A stretch of DNA of 64,000 nt. It comes from Desmonostoc muscorum FACHB-395 (GTDB lineage Bacteria; Cyanobacteriota; Cyanobacteriia; Cyanobacteriales; Nostocaceae). The number at the start of each line of letters is the position of its first letter. The stretch's first letter is position 1. The position numbers and the translations under genes were made by a program. The stretch lies in the NCBI RefSeq assembly GCF_014698035.1, contig NZ_JACJSF010000028.1:1-64000 (forward strand), in the 5' to 3' direction. Positions 18,592 through 28,243 of the stretch are shown piece by piece. Below the pieces are notes generated by a model, which saw nothing but the letters and a program-made list of their open reading frames with translations, ran no database searches and was not told where the DNA came from.

Positions 18592-20028
18592 ATGAAAGTT
18601 ACCCAGGAAAAACTTCCCGCCAGCCAAATTGGCCTGGAAATAGAGATTACGCCGGAAATTACCAAGCAAACTTACGAACAGGTCATTAAAAACTTAGCGA
18701 GTACTGCCAATATTCCTGGGTTTCGTAAAGGCAAGGTACCTCGGCCGATATTACTACAAAGGCTGGGTACAACTCGTATCAAGGCAGCAGCGCTGGAAGA
18801 ACTAATTCAAGACGGCATTGAGCAAGCAGTTAAACAAGAAGCTATCCCGGCAATCGGTCAGCCGCAATTGCGCTCCTCATTTGAGGATTTGATTAATAAT
18901 TATGAACCTGGAAAACCTCTGACGATTTCGGCCGCTGTCGATGTAGAACCAGAAGTAAATCTAGTGCAGTACACTGATTTGCTTTTCCAAGCCGAAGAAG
19001 TCAAGTACGATCCAGAACGAGTGGATAGTACCCTTGAGAAGGAACGTCAAGAATTAGCGACATTAATTCCTGTGGAAGGACGTTCAGCCCAAATCGGTGA
19101 TATTGCCGTAGTCGATTTTAAAGGCTCATTTGCTAAAGCCGAGGGTGAAGACGAAACAGCCGAACTAGAACCTATTCCGGGAGCCGAAGCAACTGATTTT
19201 CAAGTTGAATTGCAGGAAGATAAGTTTATCCCAGGCTTTATATCGGGAATAGTAGGGATGAATCCTGAAGAAACTAGAGAAATCGCGGCTCAGTTCCCAG
19301 ATCCTTATGCTAATGAGGATTTAGCTGGAAAAGCAGCAACTTTCACAGTGACGCTCAAAGAACTGAAGGAAAAGGAACTACCAGAGATAAATGACGATTT
19401 CGCCCAGGAAATCAGCGATTTTGAAACTTTAGAGGAGTTACGCGCTTCTTTGGTAGAGCGATATCAAAAAGAGGCGGATGACAAAACAAAAACAAATAAG
19501 CAGGAAGCCTTGTTAACGGAACTGCTCAAGCACGTAGAAGTCGACTTACCACTAACCTTAGTTGAGCAAGAAGTGGATGCAATGCTAACGCAAACAGCAA
19601 TGCGCCTGTCTCAGCAGGGATTAGATGTGAGGAAGTTGTTTACTCAAGATATTATTCCTCAATTGCGGGAGCGATCGCGTACTGAGGCCATCGAACGCAT
19701 CAAACGTTCTTTGTCCTTGCGGGAAGTCGGTAAACGCGAATCTATTGAGGTAACACCAGAAGAAATCGCAGCCAGAGTCAAAGAACTTTTGGAACAGTAC
19801 CCAGAAGAAAAAGAGGTTGATGAAGATAGACTGCGCTCCATCGTGGAAAACGAACTATTAACCGAAAAAACCATCGATTGGCTCTTAGAACATTCCTCAG
19901 TTGAACTTGTACCCGAAGGCTCCTTGAGTCCCGCAGAGGAAACGGAAGGCGCAGAATCTGATGCTGATGTATCTCAGACAGAGGAAGAAAACAGCGAACC
20001 TTCTACAACAGAAGTCACAGAAGGATAA
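18592..20028 (+). CDS. tig: Trigger factor
   Basis: A 478-residue ribosome-associated chaperone and prolyl isomerase that meets nascent chains at the tunnel exit. The N-terminal ribosome-docking signature GFRKGKVPRPILLQRLG lies at about residues 43-59. The FKBP-like domain (about 160-250) contains VVDFKGSF and IPGFISGIVGMNPEETREIAAQFPDPY. The C-terminal arms follow, ending with an acidic tail after residue 430 that is Glu/Ser-rich and likely disordered. It heads a plus-strand protein-quality group with clpP and clpX, a common cyanobacterial order. Confidence 0.96.
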   Translation: MKVTQEKLPASQIGLEIEITPEITKQTYEQVIKNLASTANIPGFRKGKVPRPILLQRLGTTRIKAAALEELIQDGIEQAVKQEAIPAIGQPQLRSSFEDLINNYEPGKPLTISAAVDVEPEVNLVQYTDLLFQAEEVKYDPERVDSTLEKERQELATLIPVEGRSAQIGDIAVVDFKGSFAKAEGEDETAELEPIPGAEATDFQVELQEDKFIPGFISGIVGMNPEETREIAAQFPDPYANEDLAGKAATFTVTLKELKEKELPEINDDFAQEISDFETLEELRASLVERYQKEADDKTKTNKQEALLTELLKHVEVDLPLTLVEQEVDAMLTQTAMRLSQQGLDVRKLFTQDIIPQLRERSRTEAIERIKRSLSLREVGKRESIEVTPEEIAARVKELLEQYPEEKEVDEDRLRSIVENELLTEKTIDWLLEHSSVELVPEGSLSPAEETEGAESDADVSQTEEENSEPSTTEVTEG

Positions 20029-20051
20029 TAAAAAATCCCAAAGCCATAAGT

Positions 20052-20080
20052 TCACCAGTCCTGAGTTAAAGTACTGGTGA
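20052..20080 (+). terminator. Hairpin after tig
   Basis: tcaccagt (20052-20059) pairs with actggtga (20073-20080), 24 bp past the tig stop. No T-run follows, so it may be an attenuating or 3'-stabilising structure rather than a full terminator. The remaining 250 bp before clpP carry no other feature I can name. Confidence 0.45.
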
Positions 20081-20337
20081 AATGGGTAAGTAAGGGAACA
20101 GGGACAAAAATAACCAATCCCCAATACCCACTGGGATAAAGTCAAAATAATTTAAAGAATTAATGAATTTTTGGCAAATTGTGACACATGTTATGGACTG
20201 AGCTTGATACTGTGTTACACGAGAGGAAGTTATATGAGGCATAATGGTTAACACGTAGCTATAAAAATTCGATTCGTCGAAAAGGCAGTATTTGCTGCTG
20301 AAACATTTGTCCTAAATTACCGTCATAGAAAGCCTGT

Positions 20338-21036
20338 ATGTTTGTATCGCAGTCGGGAAACTACCCCATCAGCAACCAAAGTCGAATAAACATTAACTCC
20401 CAGTTGAACAGCCCTAGCAACATCGTGCCGATGGTGGTAGAACAGTCTGGCATGGGAGAAAGGGCTTTCGACATCTACTCCCGCCTGCTGCGAGAGCGGA
20501 TTATCTTTTTGGGAACGCCAATAGACGATGCCGTAGCCAACTCAATTGTGGCTCAATTGTTATTCCTAGATTCCGAAGACTCAGAGAAAGACATTCAAAT
20601 GTATGTCAATTCTCCTGGTGGCTCGGTCTACGCAGGGATGGCAATCTATGATACAATACAGCAAATTCGCCCTGATGTTGTTACCATCTGTTTTGGATTA
20701 GCCGCGAGTATGGGGGCATTTTTGTTAACAGCAGGGGCTGCCGGTAAGCGAATGTCTCTGCCTGACTCCCGGATTATGATTCACCAACCACTTGGTGGCG
20801 CTCAAGGTCAAGCTATTGACATTGAAATTCAAGCCAGAGAAATTCTTTACGTTAAGGCTAAGTTGAATCAGTTAATGGCTCATCATACTGGTCAACCCTT
20901 AGAAAGAATTGAAGCAGATACTGAGCGCGACTTTTTCATGTCGGCAGAAGAGGCGAAAAACTACGGTTTGATTGATCAGGTCATTTCCAGGCAAAATCTT
21001 CCCACAGCAGGGGAAAACGTCACCATTCTGAAATAA
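20338..21036 (+). CDS. clpP: ATP-dependent Clp protease proteolytic subunit
   Basis: A 232-residue serine protease subunit that assembles into the tetradecameric Clp barrel. The catalytic Ser124 is in [13 protein letters not shown] and His149 in [31 protein letters not shown] is conserved. The N-terminus is about 30 residues longer than the minimal family form, so the mature subunit may begin later or be processed. ClpX starts 9 bp downstream, so the two are co-transcribed and ClpX is the likely unfoldase partner of this ClpP paralogue. Confidence 0.95.
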   Translation: MFVSQSGNYPISNQSRININSQLNSPSNIVPMVVEQSGMGERAFDIYSRLLRERIIFLGTPIDDAVANSIVAQLLFLDSEDSEKDIQMYVNSPGGSVYAGMAIYDTIQQIRPDVVTICFGLAASMGAFLLTAGAAGKRMSLPDSRIMIHQPLGGAQGQAIDIEIQAREILYVKAKLNQLMAHHTGQPLERIEADTERDFFMSAEEAKNYGLIDQVISRQNLPTAGENVTILK

Positions 21037-21045
21037 GAGGCTGGT

Positions 21046-22386
21046 ATGTCTAAGTACGACTCCCATTTAAAATGTTCGTTTTGCGGCAAGTCTCAGGAGC
21101 AGGTGCGTAAATTAATCGCAGGGCCGGGAGTCTACATCTGCGATGAATGCGTTGACTTGTGTAATGAAATACTAGACGAAGAGTTACTCGATACCAATGG
21201 TGCGGCAGCACAACCCGCACCGAGAGCAGAACCACCTCAAAAACGGCGTACTCAATCTTCTAGTATTTCGTTTAATCAAATACCCAAGCCAAGAGAGATT
21301 AAAAAGTATCTAGACGAACACGTTATTGGTCAAGACGAAGCCAAGAAAGTCCTGTCAGTAGCCGTTTACAATCACTACAAGCGGTTGGCAGTCATTCAGT
21401 CTAAAGCCAGTGGAAAAGGTGGGGCGGATGATGCTGTAGAACTGCAAAAGTCCAACATTTTGTTAATCGGCCCAACTGGTTGCGGCAAAACTCTCTTAGC
21501 GCAAACCTTAGCGAAAATCCTGGATGTACCTTTTGCCGTCGCCGATGCTACGACGCTGACGGAAGCAGGGTATGTGGGAGAAGATGTGGAAAATATCTTG
21601 CTGCGACTGTTGCAAGTGGCAGATTTGGATATAGAGGAAGCGCAACGAGGAATTATCTACATTGATGAAATTGACAAAATTGCTCGCAAGAGTGAGAACC
21701 CGTCAATTACCCGCGACGTTTCTGGCGAAGGCGTGCAGCAAGCCTTGTTGAAAATGTTAGAGGGAACGATCGCCAATGTACCACCCCAAGGAGGGCGCAA
21801 GCATCCCTATCAAGACTGTATCCAGATTGATACAAGTAATATTTTGTTCGTCTGTGGTGGTGCTTTCGTAGGCTTAGAAAAGGTTGTAGATCAGAGAGTT
21901 GGCAAAAAAGCAATAGGCTTTGTGCAACCTGGAGAAGGCCAAACGAAAGAAAAGCGGGCAGCAGATACTCTCCGCCATCTAGCGCCGGACGATCTAGTAA
22001 AATTTGGCATGATTCCAGAATTTATTGGACGCGTGCCAATGGTAGCAGTAGTAGATCCGCTAGATGAAGAAGCGCTAATGGCGATTCTCACCCAGCCACG
22101 CAGCGCCTTAGTGAAGCAGTACCAAAAACTGCTGAAGATGGATAATGTCCAGTTAGATTTTAAACCAGATGCTTTACGAGCGATCGCTCAAGAAGCTTAC
22201 CGCCGTAAAACTGGTGCTAGAGCATTACGCGGTATTGTCGAAGAACTAATGTTGGATGTTATGTATGAGTTACCATCCCGTAAGGATGTGACACGTTGTA
22301 CAGTAACACGGGAAATGGTCGAGAAGCGATCAACTGCGGAACTGATAATCCATCCATCTTCACTACCGAAACCAGAGTCAGCCTAA
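21046..22386 (+). CDS. clpX: Clp protease ATP-binding subunit ClpX
   Basis: A 446-residue AAA+ unfoldase. The N-terminal zinc-binding domain has Cys10, Cys13, Cys32 and Cys35 (CSFCGKSQ ... [10 protein letters not shown]). A variable linker (about 48-75, Gln/Arg/Pro-rich) precedes the AAA+ module with Walker [13 protein letters not shown], Walker [11 protein letters not shown] and the sensor region FVCGGAF. The ClpP-docking tripeptide follows as IGF in [10 protein letters not shown]. Translationally coupled distance to clpP (9 bp). A short-tandem-repeat tract begins immediately at its stop codon. Confidence 0.96.
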   Translation: MSKYDSHLKCSFCGKSQEQVRKLIAGPGVYICDECVDLCNEILDEELLDTNGAAAQPAPRAEPPQKRRTQSSSISFNQIPKPREIKKYLDEHVIGQDEAKKVLSVAVYNHYKRLAVIQSKASGKGGADDAVELQKSNILLIGPTGCGKTLLAQTLAKILDVPFAVADATTLTEAGYVGEDVENILLRLLQVADLDIEEAQRGIIYIDEIDKIARKSENPSITRDVSGEGVQQALLKMLEGTIANVPPQGGRKHPYQDCIQIDTSNILFVCGGAFVGLEKVVDQRVGKKAIGFVQPGEGQTKEKRAADTLRHLAPDDLVKFGMIPEFIGRVPMVAVVDPLDEEALMAILTQPRSALVKQYQKLLKMDNVQLDFKPDALRAIAQEAYRRKTGARALRGIVEELMLDVMYELPSRKDVTRCTVTREMVEKRSTAELIIHPSSLPKPESA

Positions 22387-22500
22387 TAGTCATTAGTCAT
22401 TAGTCATTAGTCATTGGTTATTAGTCAAAAACTAAAGACTAATAACCATGTAATAAGGGAAAATGACTAATGACAACTGACAAAGGACTAATGACTAATG
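22384..22500. repeat. Short tandem repeats filling the clpX-hydrolase spacer
   Basis: cattagt units downstream of clpX are followed by inverted aatgact units that end in the ATG of the next gene (..actaATGcc). The two orientations can pair, making a large hairpin that is both the clpX 3' end and the 5' leader of the hydrolase. Confidence 0.85.
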
Positions 22501-23418
22501 CCTTATATTAAAGTTCGTGGCGTTGACCATTACTATGAATGGGTGAAAAAACAATCTGGTTCTTTGGTAAAACCAGTAATGGTTTTTATGCACGGTTGGG
22601 CTGGTTCGGCTAGGTATTGGCAAAATACCGCTAATGCTTTATCAGAGCAATTTGATTGTTTACTCTACGATATGCGGGGATTTGGCCGTTCTGGTGGTAA
22701 GCCAACCATAGCTCAAGCAAGTGAAGCTGTTGCTGACTCTAAGTCCCCGCAGGAAGAATCAGAGGCAATCAGAGAGTTAAGTTATGAATTAGAAGAATAC
22801 GCTGATGATTTGGCAGCTTTGTTAGATGGGTTGCATCTTCAGCGTGTCTATATCAATGCTCACTCGATGGGCGCGTCTGTTGCTACTTTATTTTTTAACC
22901 GCTACCCCCAACGAGTAGAACGAGGAATTTTAACCTGTAGCGGCATTTTTGAGTACGACGAAAAATCTTTTAGTGCCTTTCATAAATTCGGTGGCTATGT
23001 AGTGAAATTCCGTCCCAAATGGTTAAGCAAAATTCCATTTGTTGACCGGATGTTTATGGCGAGATTTTTATATAGTTCAATACCACATTCTGAACGCCAA
23101 GCTTTTTTACAAGATTTTCTTGAAGCAGATTACGATGCAGCTTTGGGTACAATTTTTACTTCCGTTAGTAAAGCTCAATCTGAAGTGATGCCGCTTGAGT
23201 TTGCCAAGCTGACAGTGCCGACTCTGCTCGTGGCGGGAGAGTATGACAAAATTATCCCAGCCGAGATGGGGCGTAAAGCAGCTGCACTGAATGACAAAGT
23301 TAAGTTTGTGATGATTCCTAACACAGCACATTTCCCAATGTTGGAAGCTGCTCCAACTTATATGCAAGTGGTGCAAGAATTTTTGCAAATTAATATTCCA
23401 CAGCCACAAGTTAAATAA
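22498..23418 (+). CDS. Alpha/beta hydrolase
   Basis: A 306-residue alpha/beta-hydrolase-fold protein. The oxyanion segment FMHGWAGSARYW is at about residues 30-41, the nucleophile elbow AHSMGAS at 121-127 (Ser123), the acid near EYDKIIP (about 245) and the base His in NTAHFPMLEAAP (about 278). A polar insertion at 73-96 precedes the elbow. The substrate cannot be deduced. The start codon is formed at the end of a repeat tract with no Shine-Dalgarno, so translation may depend on upstream clpX or be weak. Confidence 0.88.
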   Translation: MPYIKVRGVDHYYEWVKKQSGSLVKPVMVFMHGWAGSARYWQNTANALSEQFDCLLYDMRGFGRSGGKPTIAQASEAVADSKSPQEESEAIRELSYELEEYADDLAALLDGLHLQRVYINAHSMGASVATLFFNRYPQRVERGILTCSGIFEYDEKSFSAFHKFGGYVVKFRPKWLSKIPFVDRMFMARFLYSSIPHSERQAFLQDFLEADYDAALGTIFTSVSKAQSEVMPLEFAKLTVPTLLVAGEYDKIIPAEMGRKAAALNDKVKFVMIPNTAHFPMLEAAPTYMQVVQEFLQINIPQPQVK

Positions 23419-23432
23419 CTTCTGGCGGTTTT

Positions 23433-24629
23433 TTACACAGTTAAATGAACCTGTGTGATACCTTGACGCATTTTATATTGTCGCTTTAACCAAGACTTTT
23501 TAATTATTTTACGGAGCAAGGGAGCGAGTTGACTCAACAGCGATCGCAACAGTGCATTTTTTCGCAGTAGTTCGCCTTGTTTAGCTTCCTGTAACTGGAG
23601 TTGCTGGGCGCGGATAATTTCTGGCTCACGTTCTGCTTGGATGTGCGATAGTGCCATATCAATGTCCTTGTGTTCGGCTTCTTTGTGCAACAGTGGCACA
23701 AGGTGATTAGCAGCGACAATGACATCACGCAATGCTAAATTAATTCCTTGAGCGCGGACAGGAGACATTGGGTGTGCCGCGTCACCCAGAAGTAGTACCC
23801 CTGGTGCGTGCCATTGTGGACAATAACCAACTACAACAGAAAGCCGAATCGGGGATTCAATGGTGTCTGCATGATTACGGAAATGTTCTGCTAGCCATGA
23901 GGGTGATAATGAAGCAAAAGTCTCTGCCCAGTTAGCTTGCTTGAAGTCAGTGTTTTCGGTTGCGGACATCACCCAAGCTAGATGCAGTTTTCCTGATTCT
24001 GCTCCGTGAAAGATGGTAAATACGCGATCGCCATTTACAATAGTACGAAATACATTATCGGCTGCAAACTCAGGGCTGGCGGCAAGTTTAAACCAGAGAA
24101 TATCAATATTTTTGGGCTGGCGTACCAATTCCAATCCTATACGTTGCCGCACAAGAGAATTTCGACCATCTGCCCCAATTACTAGGTCAGCAGTTAGTTC
24201 TCTCCCATCGCTCAATACTACACCTGCGACACGTTGATTACTCCAACGTAAATCTTTGACTGGAACACCCTGGATAAATTCAAACCCATCATTGGTTTGA
24301 GCTTCCGAAATCAGTGCTTTGAGTAGCGGTGGTTGTGAAACCAGTGTACAGGGTCGGCTTGCTCCCATTGGTTCTTCGACTCGAAACAATTGCTTGTCCC
24401 CCACAATGAATTCCCATGCGTCGAGTTGTCGGTGGGGAATATGCTCTAACAATGGCGATAGACCCATTTGCTCTAGTGCATCTAATCCACTGGGCATTAA
24501 TCCTTCGCCGCGAAAAACACGATGAAAGTCTTTTGCTGCTTCAATTAAGGTTACAGCAATACCACGTTGTGTAAGGAGCAGGGCAAGGGTTACACCTGTT
24601 GGGCCTGCGCCTACAATCACAATCTGCAC
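23433..24629 (-). CDS. FAD-dependent monooxygenase (UbiH/PHBH-like)
   Basis: A 398-residue flavoprotein aromatic hydroxylase. The dinucleotide-binding motif IVGAGPTGVTLALLL starts at residue 4. The second FAD/NAD(P)H motif is LVIGADGRNSLVRQRIG (about 153-169), and the third is LLLGDAAHPMSPVRAQGINLALRD (about 277-300). The family hydroxylates aromatic or polyketide substrates, or acts in quinone synthesis; nothing nearby fixes the substrate. The C-terminus is basic (LRKIIKKSWLKRQYKMRQG), suggesting peripheral membrane association. Convergent with the hydrolase, 14 bp apart. Confidence 0.88.
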   Translation of the reverse strand: MQIVIVGAGPTGVTLALLLTQRGIAVTLIEAAKDFHRVFRGEGLMPSGLDALEQMGLSPLLEHIPHRQLDAWEFIVGDKQLFRVEEPMGASRPCTLVSQPPLLKALISEAQTNDGFEFIQGVPVKDLRWSNQRVAGVVLSDGRELTADLVIGADGRNSLVRQRIGLELVRQPKNIDILWFKLAASPEFAADNVFRTIVNGDRVFTIFHGAESGKLHLAWVMSATENTDFKQANWAETFASLSPSWLAEHFRNHADTIESPIRLSVVVGYCPQWHAPGVLLLGDAAHPMSPVRAQGINLALRDVIVAANHLVPLLHKEAEHKDIDMALSHIQAEREPEIIRAQQLQLQEAKQGELLRKNALLRSLLSQLAPLLRKIIKKSWLKRQYKMRQGITQVHLTV

Positions 24630-24718
24630 TACCTTAGCCCTCCCGTATCAGTTGCTCTCAAAGATGTTAGTTGAATTACCTTGATATTAGAGACTTCCAG
24701 TTAAAAAAATATCCCGTC

Positions 24719-24746
24719 GTAGGGGCGCAAGGCGTTGCGCCTCTAC
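24719..24746. repeat. Palindromic dispersed repeat (gtaggggcgcaa type)
   Basis: gtaggggcgcaa and ttgcgcctctac form a 12-bp stem with one mismatch and a 4-base loop. This is a familiar type of dispersed palindrome in filamentous cyanobacteria. It lies between the monooxygenase and plmA and may serve as the plmA 3' hairpin. Confidence 0.6.
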
Positions 24747-24880
24747 AAATCCATAAATAATTTGGGATAATTTATTTTTTGCAAGTCCCTTAATAGATTT
24801 TACGTTACGGAATAACGAACCACAGAGGCGCAGAGAACACAGAGAAATGAGAGTTTGAGAGTATTTTACGTAAGTCGTAA

Positions 24881-25870
24881 TTAACTCAAACCTAGTTCTC
24901 GTTTGAGCAAGTTAATCGAGTTAGTACCGATATAATTTTCAACCTTAATCAGCTTTGGGGGACGAATAATATCTTCATCAGATGCTTGCACGGCTGCTTG
25001 CACTGCTGCAAAACTGGCTTGATCGCTGATGATGACCTCAGCCCGTTTAACCATAGCCTGAAGTTTATAGGCATCTTTTGGTTGCGAAGTCATTACTAGT
25101 AGTTCATCTCCCCGCAAACCGTGGAGGATGACTTCTGCTGCTCGTGCAATCCCGGAACTGAGGCTAACTATACCTACACAATTTTCTTTTGGTAGGGTTT
25201 TTAAGAGGCTGAGTTCTTTGCTGTAGTCGTAGATATCTAGAGGAATTACTCGTGCAGCTTTAGGAGCTGCGATCGCTTCCACATTACTGATAAAATACCG
25301 ACTTGTAACTACTGTCGCAGAGGTAGTTTTATCTAACACTGCTGTTAATTCTTCCATTGCGACCAACTGGACTGGTATTTTTAGTGATCGCTCTAATTCA
25401 TAGACCATCAACTCACCAGCACCCATGTCATAGGATGGAACTGCAACCAGTACCCGCGCACTACAACGCAAGCGCCAGTCGATTTCCGCTAAAAATAGCT
25501 CTCTGGCTTGATTGAGCGAACATCCTTGAGAGAGCAGATCGTCAAGTGCTTGCTGGACAACTTGATATGCGTCAGGATTTTGTTTGAGAATTGGTGATTG
25601 CAGCCGACTACCGCCCTCATGACCTTGGGCACGAACATAAATACCCGAACCAGCCATACTTTCAACAAATCCGTCTTCCTCCAGTTGACGGTAAACTTTG
25701 CTAATGGTATTACGGTGTAATCCCGTTTGCATTGCCAGCGCTCTTGTGCTTGGCAATTTGTAAGCAGGGGGATATTGCCGAGAAGCGATCGCAAAGCGGA
25801 TTTGATTAAACAGCTGGGTTGATGCGGGAATTTCGCTGTCTGGCTGAATACGGAATTGAATCACCACCAA
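24881..25870 (-). CDS. plmA: GntR-family regulator, PlmA type
   Basis: A 329-residue transcription factor. The N-terminal winged helix of GntR type covers about residues 10-80 (STQLFNQIRFAIASRQYPPAYKLPSTRALAMQTGLHRNTISKVYRQLEEDGFVESMAGSGIYV in outline). The C-terminal region is an alpha/beta effector domain with no aminotransferase lysine site. This arrangement and wording match PlmA, the GntR regulator found in nearly all cyanobacteria, described in Anabaena for plasmid maintenance and later linked to the PII-PipX complex. Divergent from the dienelactone hydrolase, so local control of that gene is possible. Confidence 0.82.
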   Translation of the reverse strand: MVVIQFRIQPDSEIPASTQLFNQIRFAIASRQYPPAYKLPSTRALAMQTGLHRNTISKVYRQLEEDGFVESMAGSGIYVRAQGHEGGSRLQSPILKQNPDAYQVVQQALDDLLSQGCSLNQARELFLAEIDWRLRCSARVLVAVPSYDMGAGELMVYELERSLKIPVQLVAMEELTAVLDKTTSATVVTSRYFISNVEAIAAPKAARVIPLDIYDYSKELSLLKTLPKENCVGIVSLSSGIARAAEVILHGLRGDELLVMTSQPKDAYKLQAMVKRAEVIISDQASFAAVQAAVQASDEDIIRPPKLIKVENYIGTNSINLLKRELGLS

Positions 25871-26130
25871 ACCTCCTGAATACTAAGTGCTGAGTGATAA
25901 GTGCTGATTTTTGGGTATTAAGTGTTACTTCTATACATAGCACTCCTTTAGTGACCAGCTGTATTTGCTACATATCAAAATATTTGATTTACAAATAAAA
26001 TTTTTCTGGTAGAAATTTTTAATGCGCTCACTATGGTATTTGGTAATTCTATTGGAAATAACCTCGGCATACTGGCATAGTTATATCAAACAAACACACC
26101 GTTAATCACATAACACGGGTAAAAATTATT

Positions 26131-26871
26131 ATGGCAGAGCAAGCAATAATTACCACAACGGTTAATCTTTTGCAAGATAATATTCAAGTGTCAGCATATC
26201 TGGCAGAACCAAAAGAACCTGGATCTTACCCAGGAATCGTTGTATTACAAGAGATTTTTGGTGTCAACGTTCACATTCGGGATGTTACAGAACGGATTGC
26301 CAAACTTGGGTATGTAGCGATCGCACCTGCACTTTTTCAACGCACTGCTCCTGGCTTTGAAACCGGATACACACCCGAAGATATTGAAACGGGCAGAGGC
26401 TATGCTATGCAAACTCAAGCATCAGAGTTATTGAGCGATATTCAATTAGCAATTGACTACCTCAAAAATCTGCCTCAAGTCAAAAAAGATAGTTTTGGTT
26501 GTATTGGCTTCTGCTTTGGCGGTCATGTTACATATCTTGCAGCCACTTTACTAGATGTTAAAGCTACGGCTTCCTTCTACGGTGCTGGAATTACCACCCG
26601 CACGCCAGGAGGTGGCCCTCCCACTGTTAGCCGCACCAGAGAGATTCCAGGCACTCTCTATGCCTTCTTTGGTAAAGAAGATGCTAGCATCCCACCCGGA
26701 CAAGTAGATGAGATTGAAGCAGAGTTAGAAAAATATAAAATTCCTCATCGTGTGTTTCGCTACGATGGAGCTGATCACGGATTTTTCTGTGACCTTCGTG
26801 CCAGTTATAATCCTAAAGCTGCTGCTGATGCTTGGGAGCAAGCCAAACAACTCTTTAGTCAACTGAACTAG
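26131..26871 (+). CDS. Dienelactone hydrolase family protein
   Basis: A 246-residue alpha/beta hydrolase with the cysteine nucleophile of dienelactone hydrolases: Cys128 in GCIGFCFGGHVTYLA. The expected Glu lies in LQEIFGVNVHIRD (about 41) and the His in YDGADHGFFCD (about 216). The active-site set is complete. Cyanobacterial members have no known chlorocatechol pathway, so the natural substrate is unknown. It is divergent from plmA and followed by a short-repeat tract, then the S1-domain gene. Confidence 0.9.
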   Translation: MAEQAIITTTVNLLQDNIQVSAYLAEPKEPGSYPGIVVLQEIFGVNVHIRDVTERIAKLGYVAIAPALFQRTAPGFETGYTPEDIETGRGYAMQTQASELLSDIQLAIDYLKNLPQVKKDSFGCIGFCFGGHVTYLAATLLDVKATASFYGAGITTRTPGGGPPTVSRTREIPGTLYAFFGKEDASIPPGQVDEIEAELEKYKIPHRVFRYDGADHGFFCDLRASYNPKAAADAWEQAKQLFSQLN

Positions 26872-26930
26872 TCATTAGTCATTAGTGAATAATAAAGGAC
26901 AACTGACAAATGACAAGTGACTAATGACAA
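26869..26930. repeat. Short tandem repeats after the dienelactone hydrolase gene
   Basis: cattagt units start within the stop codon region (..aactagtcattag) and are answered by gacaaatgac and actaatgac units, the same family as between groES and groEL. Confidence 0.75.
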
Positions 26931-26979
26931 TCAAAACTCCAGTTGCACCATCTCAAATAACAATTAATCTTCAAAAGTC

Positions 26980-27882
26980 ATGAATTCCGAATCGAAACTT
27001 TCTCAAACAGCCAATTCGTCATTTACGATGGACGATTTTGCCAAAGCGCTAGAAAAACACGACTACCAGTTTCAAAAGGGACAGGTTGTACATGGCAAAG
27101 TGTTCCAACTTGACCATGATGGAGCTTATGTCGATATTGGTGGCAAGTCGTCAGCTTTTCTACCGCGCGATGAGGCTTCTTTGAGAGCAGTTACCGATTT
27201 ATCGGAAGTGCTGCCATTGCAAGAGGATATGCAGTTTTTGATTATCCGAGATCAGGATGCAGAAGGTCAAGTCACCCTTTCTCGCAAGCAGTTGGAAATT
27301 CAGCACATCTGGGAACGACTGGCCGAAATGCAGGAAAATGCTCAGACTGTGCAAGTAAAGGTTATGGGTGTGAATAAAGGTGGTGTCACCGTCGATATTC
27401 TCTCCTTGCGGGGGTTTATTCCGCGATCGCACCTGGCAGAGCGTGATAACTTAGACGCACTCAAAGGTCAAAATCTGACTGTGGGCTTTTTGGAAATTAA
27501 TAAAAACACCAACAAACTCATCCTTTCTCAGCGATTAGCAACTCGTTCTAGCAACTTCAGCTTATTAGAACTAGGTCAACTGGTGGAAGGCAAAGTTACT
27601 GGCATCAAACCTTTTGGTGTGTTTGTCGATTTAAATGGAATGGGGGCTTTGCTTCATATCAAGCAGGTAAGCCAAAAATTCATTGATTCTTTAGAAAAGG
27701 TATTTAAAGTTGGTCAGCCAATTAAAGCTGTAATTATTGACTTGGATGAAGGTAAAGGGCGGGTTGCTCTTTCTACCAGAGTTTTGGAAAACTTCCCTGG
27801 TGAAGTGTTAGAGAATATGGATGAGGTGATGGCTTCGGCTGAGGCGCGTGCTAATAGAGCTAATAATAAAGCTGCTGAATAG
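26980..27882 (+). CDS. S1-domain RNA-binding protein (30S ribosomal protein S1, short cyanobacterial form)
   Basis: A 300-residue protein with three S1 (OB-fold) modules: about residues 34-104 (GQVVHGKVFQLDHDGAYVDIGGKSSAFLP), 120-187 (VQVKVMGVNKGGVTVDILSLRGFIPRSHL) and 203-272 (GQLVEGKVTGIKPFGVFVDLNGMGALLH). This is the shortened S1 of cyanobacteria and plastids, which usually have two paralogues; length and lack of a C-terminal extension suggest the Rps1B type. It binds mRNA leaders on the 30S subunit or acts in RNA stability. A strong terminator follows. Confidence 0.88.
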   Translation: MNSESKLSQTANSSFTMDDFAKALEKHDYQFQKGQVVHGKVFQLDHDGAYVDIGGKSSAFLPRDEASLRAVTDLSEVLPLQEDMQFLIIRDQDAEGQVTLSRKQLEIQHIWERLAEMQENAQTVQVKVMGVNKGGVTVDILSLRGFIPRSHLAERDNLDALKGQNLTVGFLEINKNTNKLILSQRLATRSSNFSLLELGQLVEGKVTGIKPFGVFVDLNGMGALLHIKQVSQKFIDSLEKVFKVGQPIKAVIIDLDEGKGRVALSTRVLENFPGEVLENMDEVMASAEARANRANNKAAE

Positions 27883-27950
27883 TTTTGAGGTGGGCTGCTT
27901 GCACAAAGCGTTTAAATTGCCATGTGAAACAATTTTGAATTGTTAATACT

Positions 27951-27984
27951 CCCCCCTGCATCTACAAAGATGTGGGGGGATTTT
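27951..27984 (+). terminator. Rho-independent terminator after the S1-domain gene
   Basis: cccccctgcatct - acaa - agatgtgggggga followed by tttt. It is a GC-rich stem with one asymmetric mismatch, 69 bp past the stop codon. A near-identical copy ends the gene at 28850-29227. Confidence 0.85.
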
Positions 27985-28016
27985 AAATTGGGAAAACTTT
28001 TTACAGGTTAAGGCAA

Positions 28017-28126
28017 GAGACGCGATAAATCGCCGTTTCTACAAAGGACTGATTATTGTAAAGACAGCGATTTATCAGGGTTTTGCGATCTTGGGCGTGT
28101 CATCAAAAAACCTTATCTGAACCGTT
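28017..28126. repeat. Dispersed repeat, copy 1 (gagacgcgataaat ... ttatctgaaccgt)
   Basis: gagacgcgataaatcgccgtttctaca at the left and ttatctgaaccgttt at the right. The same two motifs, in the same order, occur at 45584-45635. The copy here is longer, with extra 'gcgatttatc' sequence between. It resembles palindromic mobile-like repeats common in filamentous cyanobacteria. Confidence 0.6.
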
Positions 28127-28243
28127 TGGTGTGAACAGTTAATTAGAATTATTGCTAAATCAATCGTAACAACTAAAGCAGTATTTTTTTATTTGGGAGT
28201 CGCTAAAGTCGAATTTAATAAGCAAAATGGCATTTGACTTATT

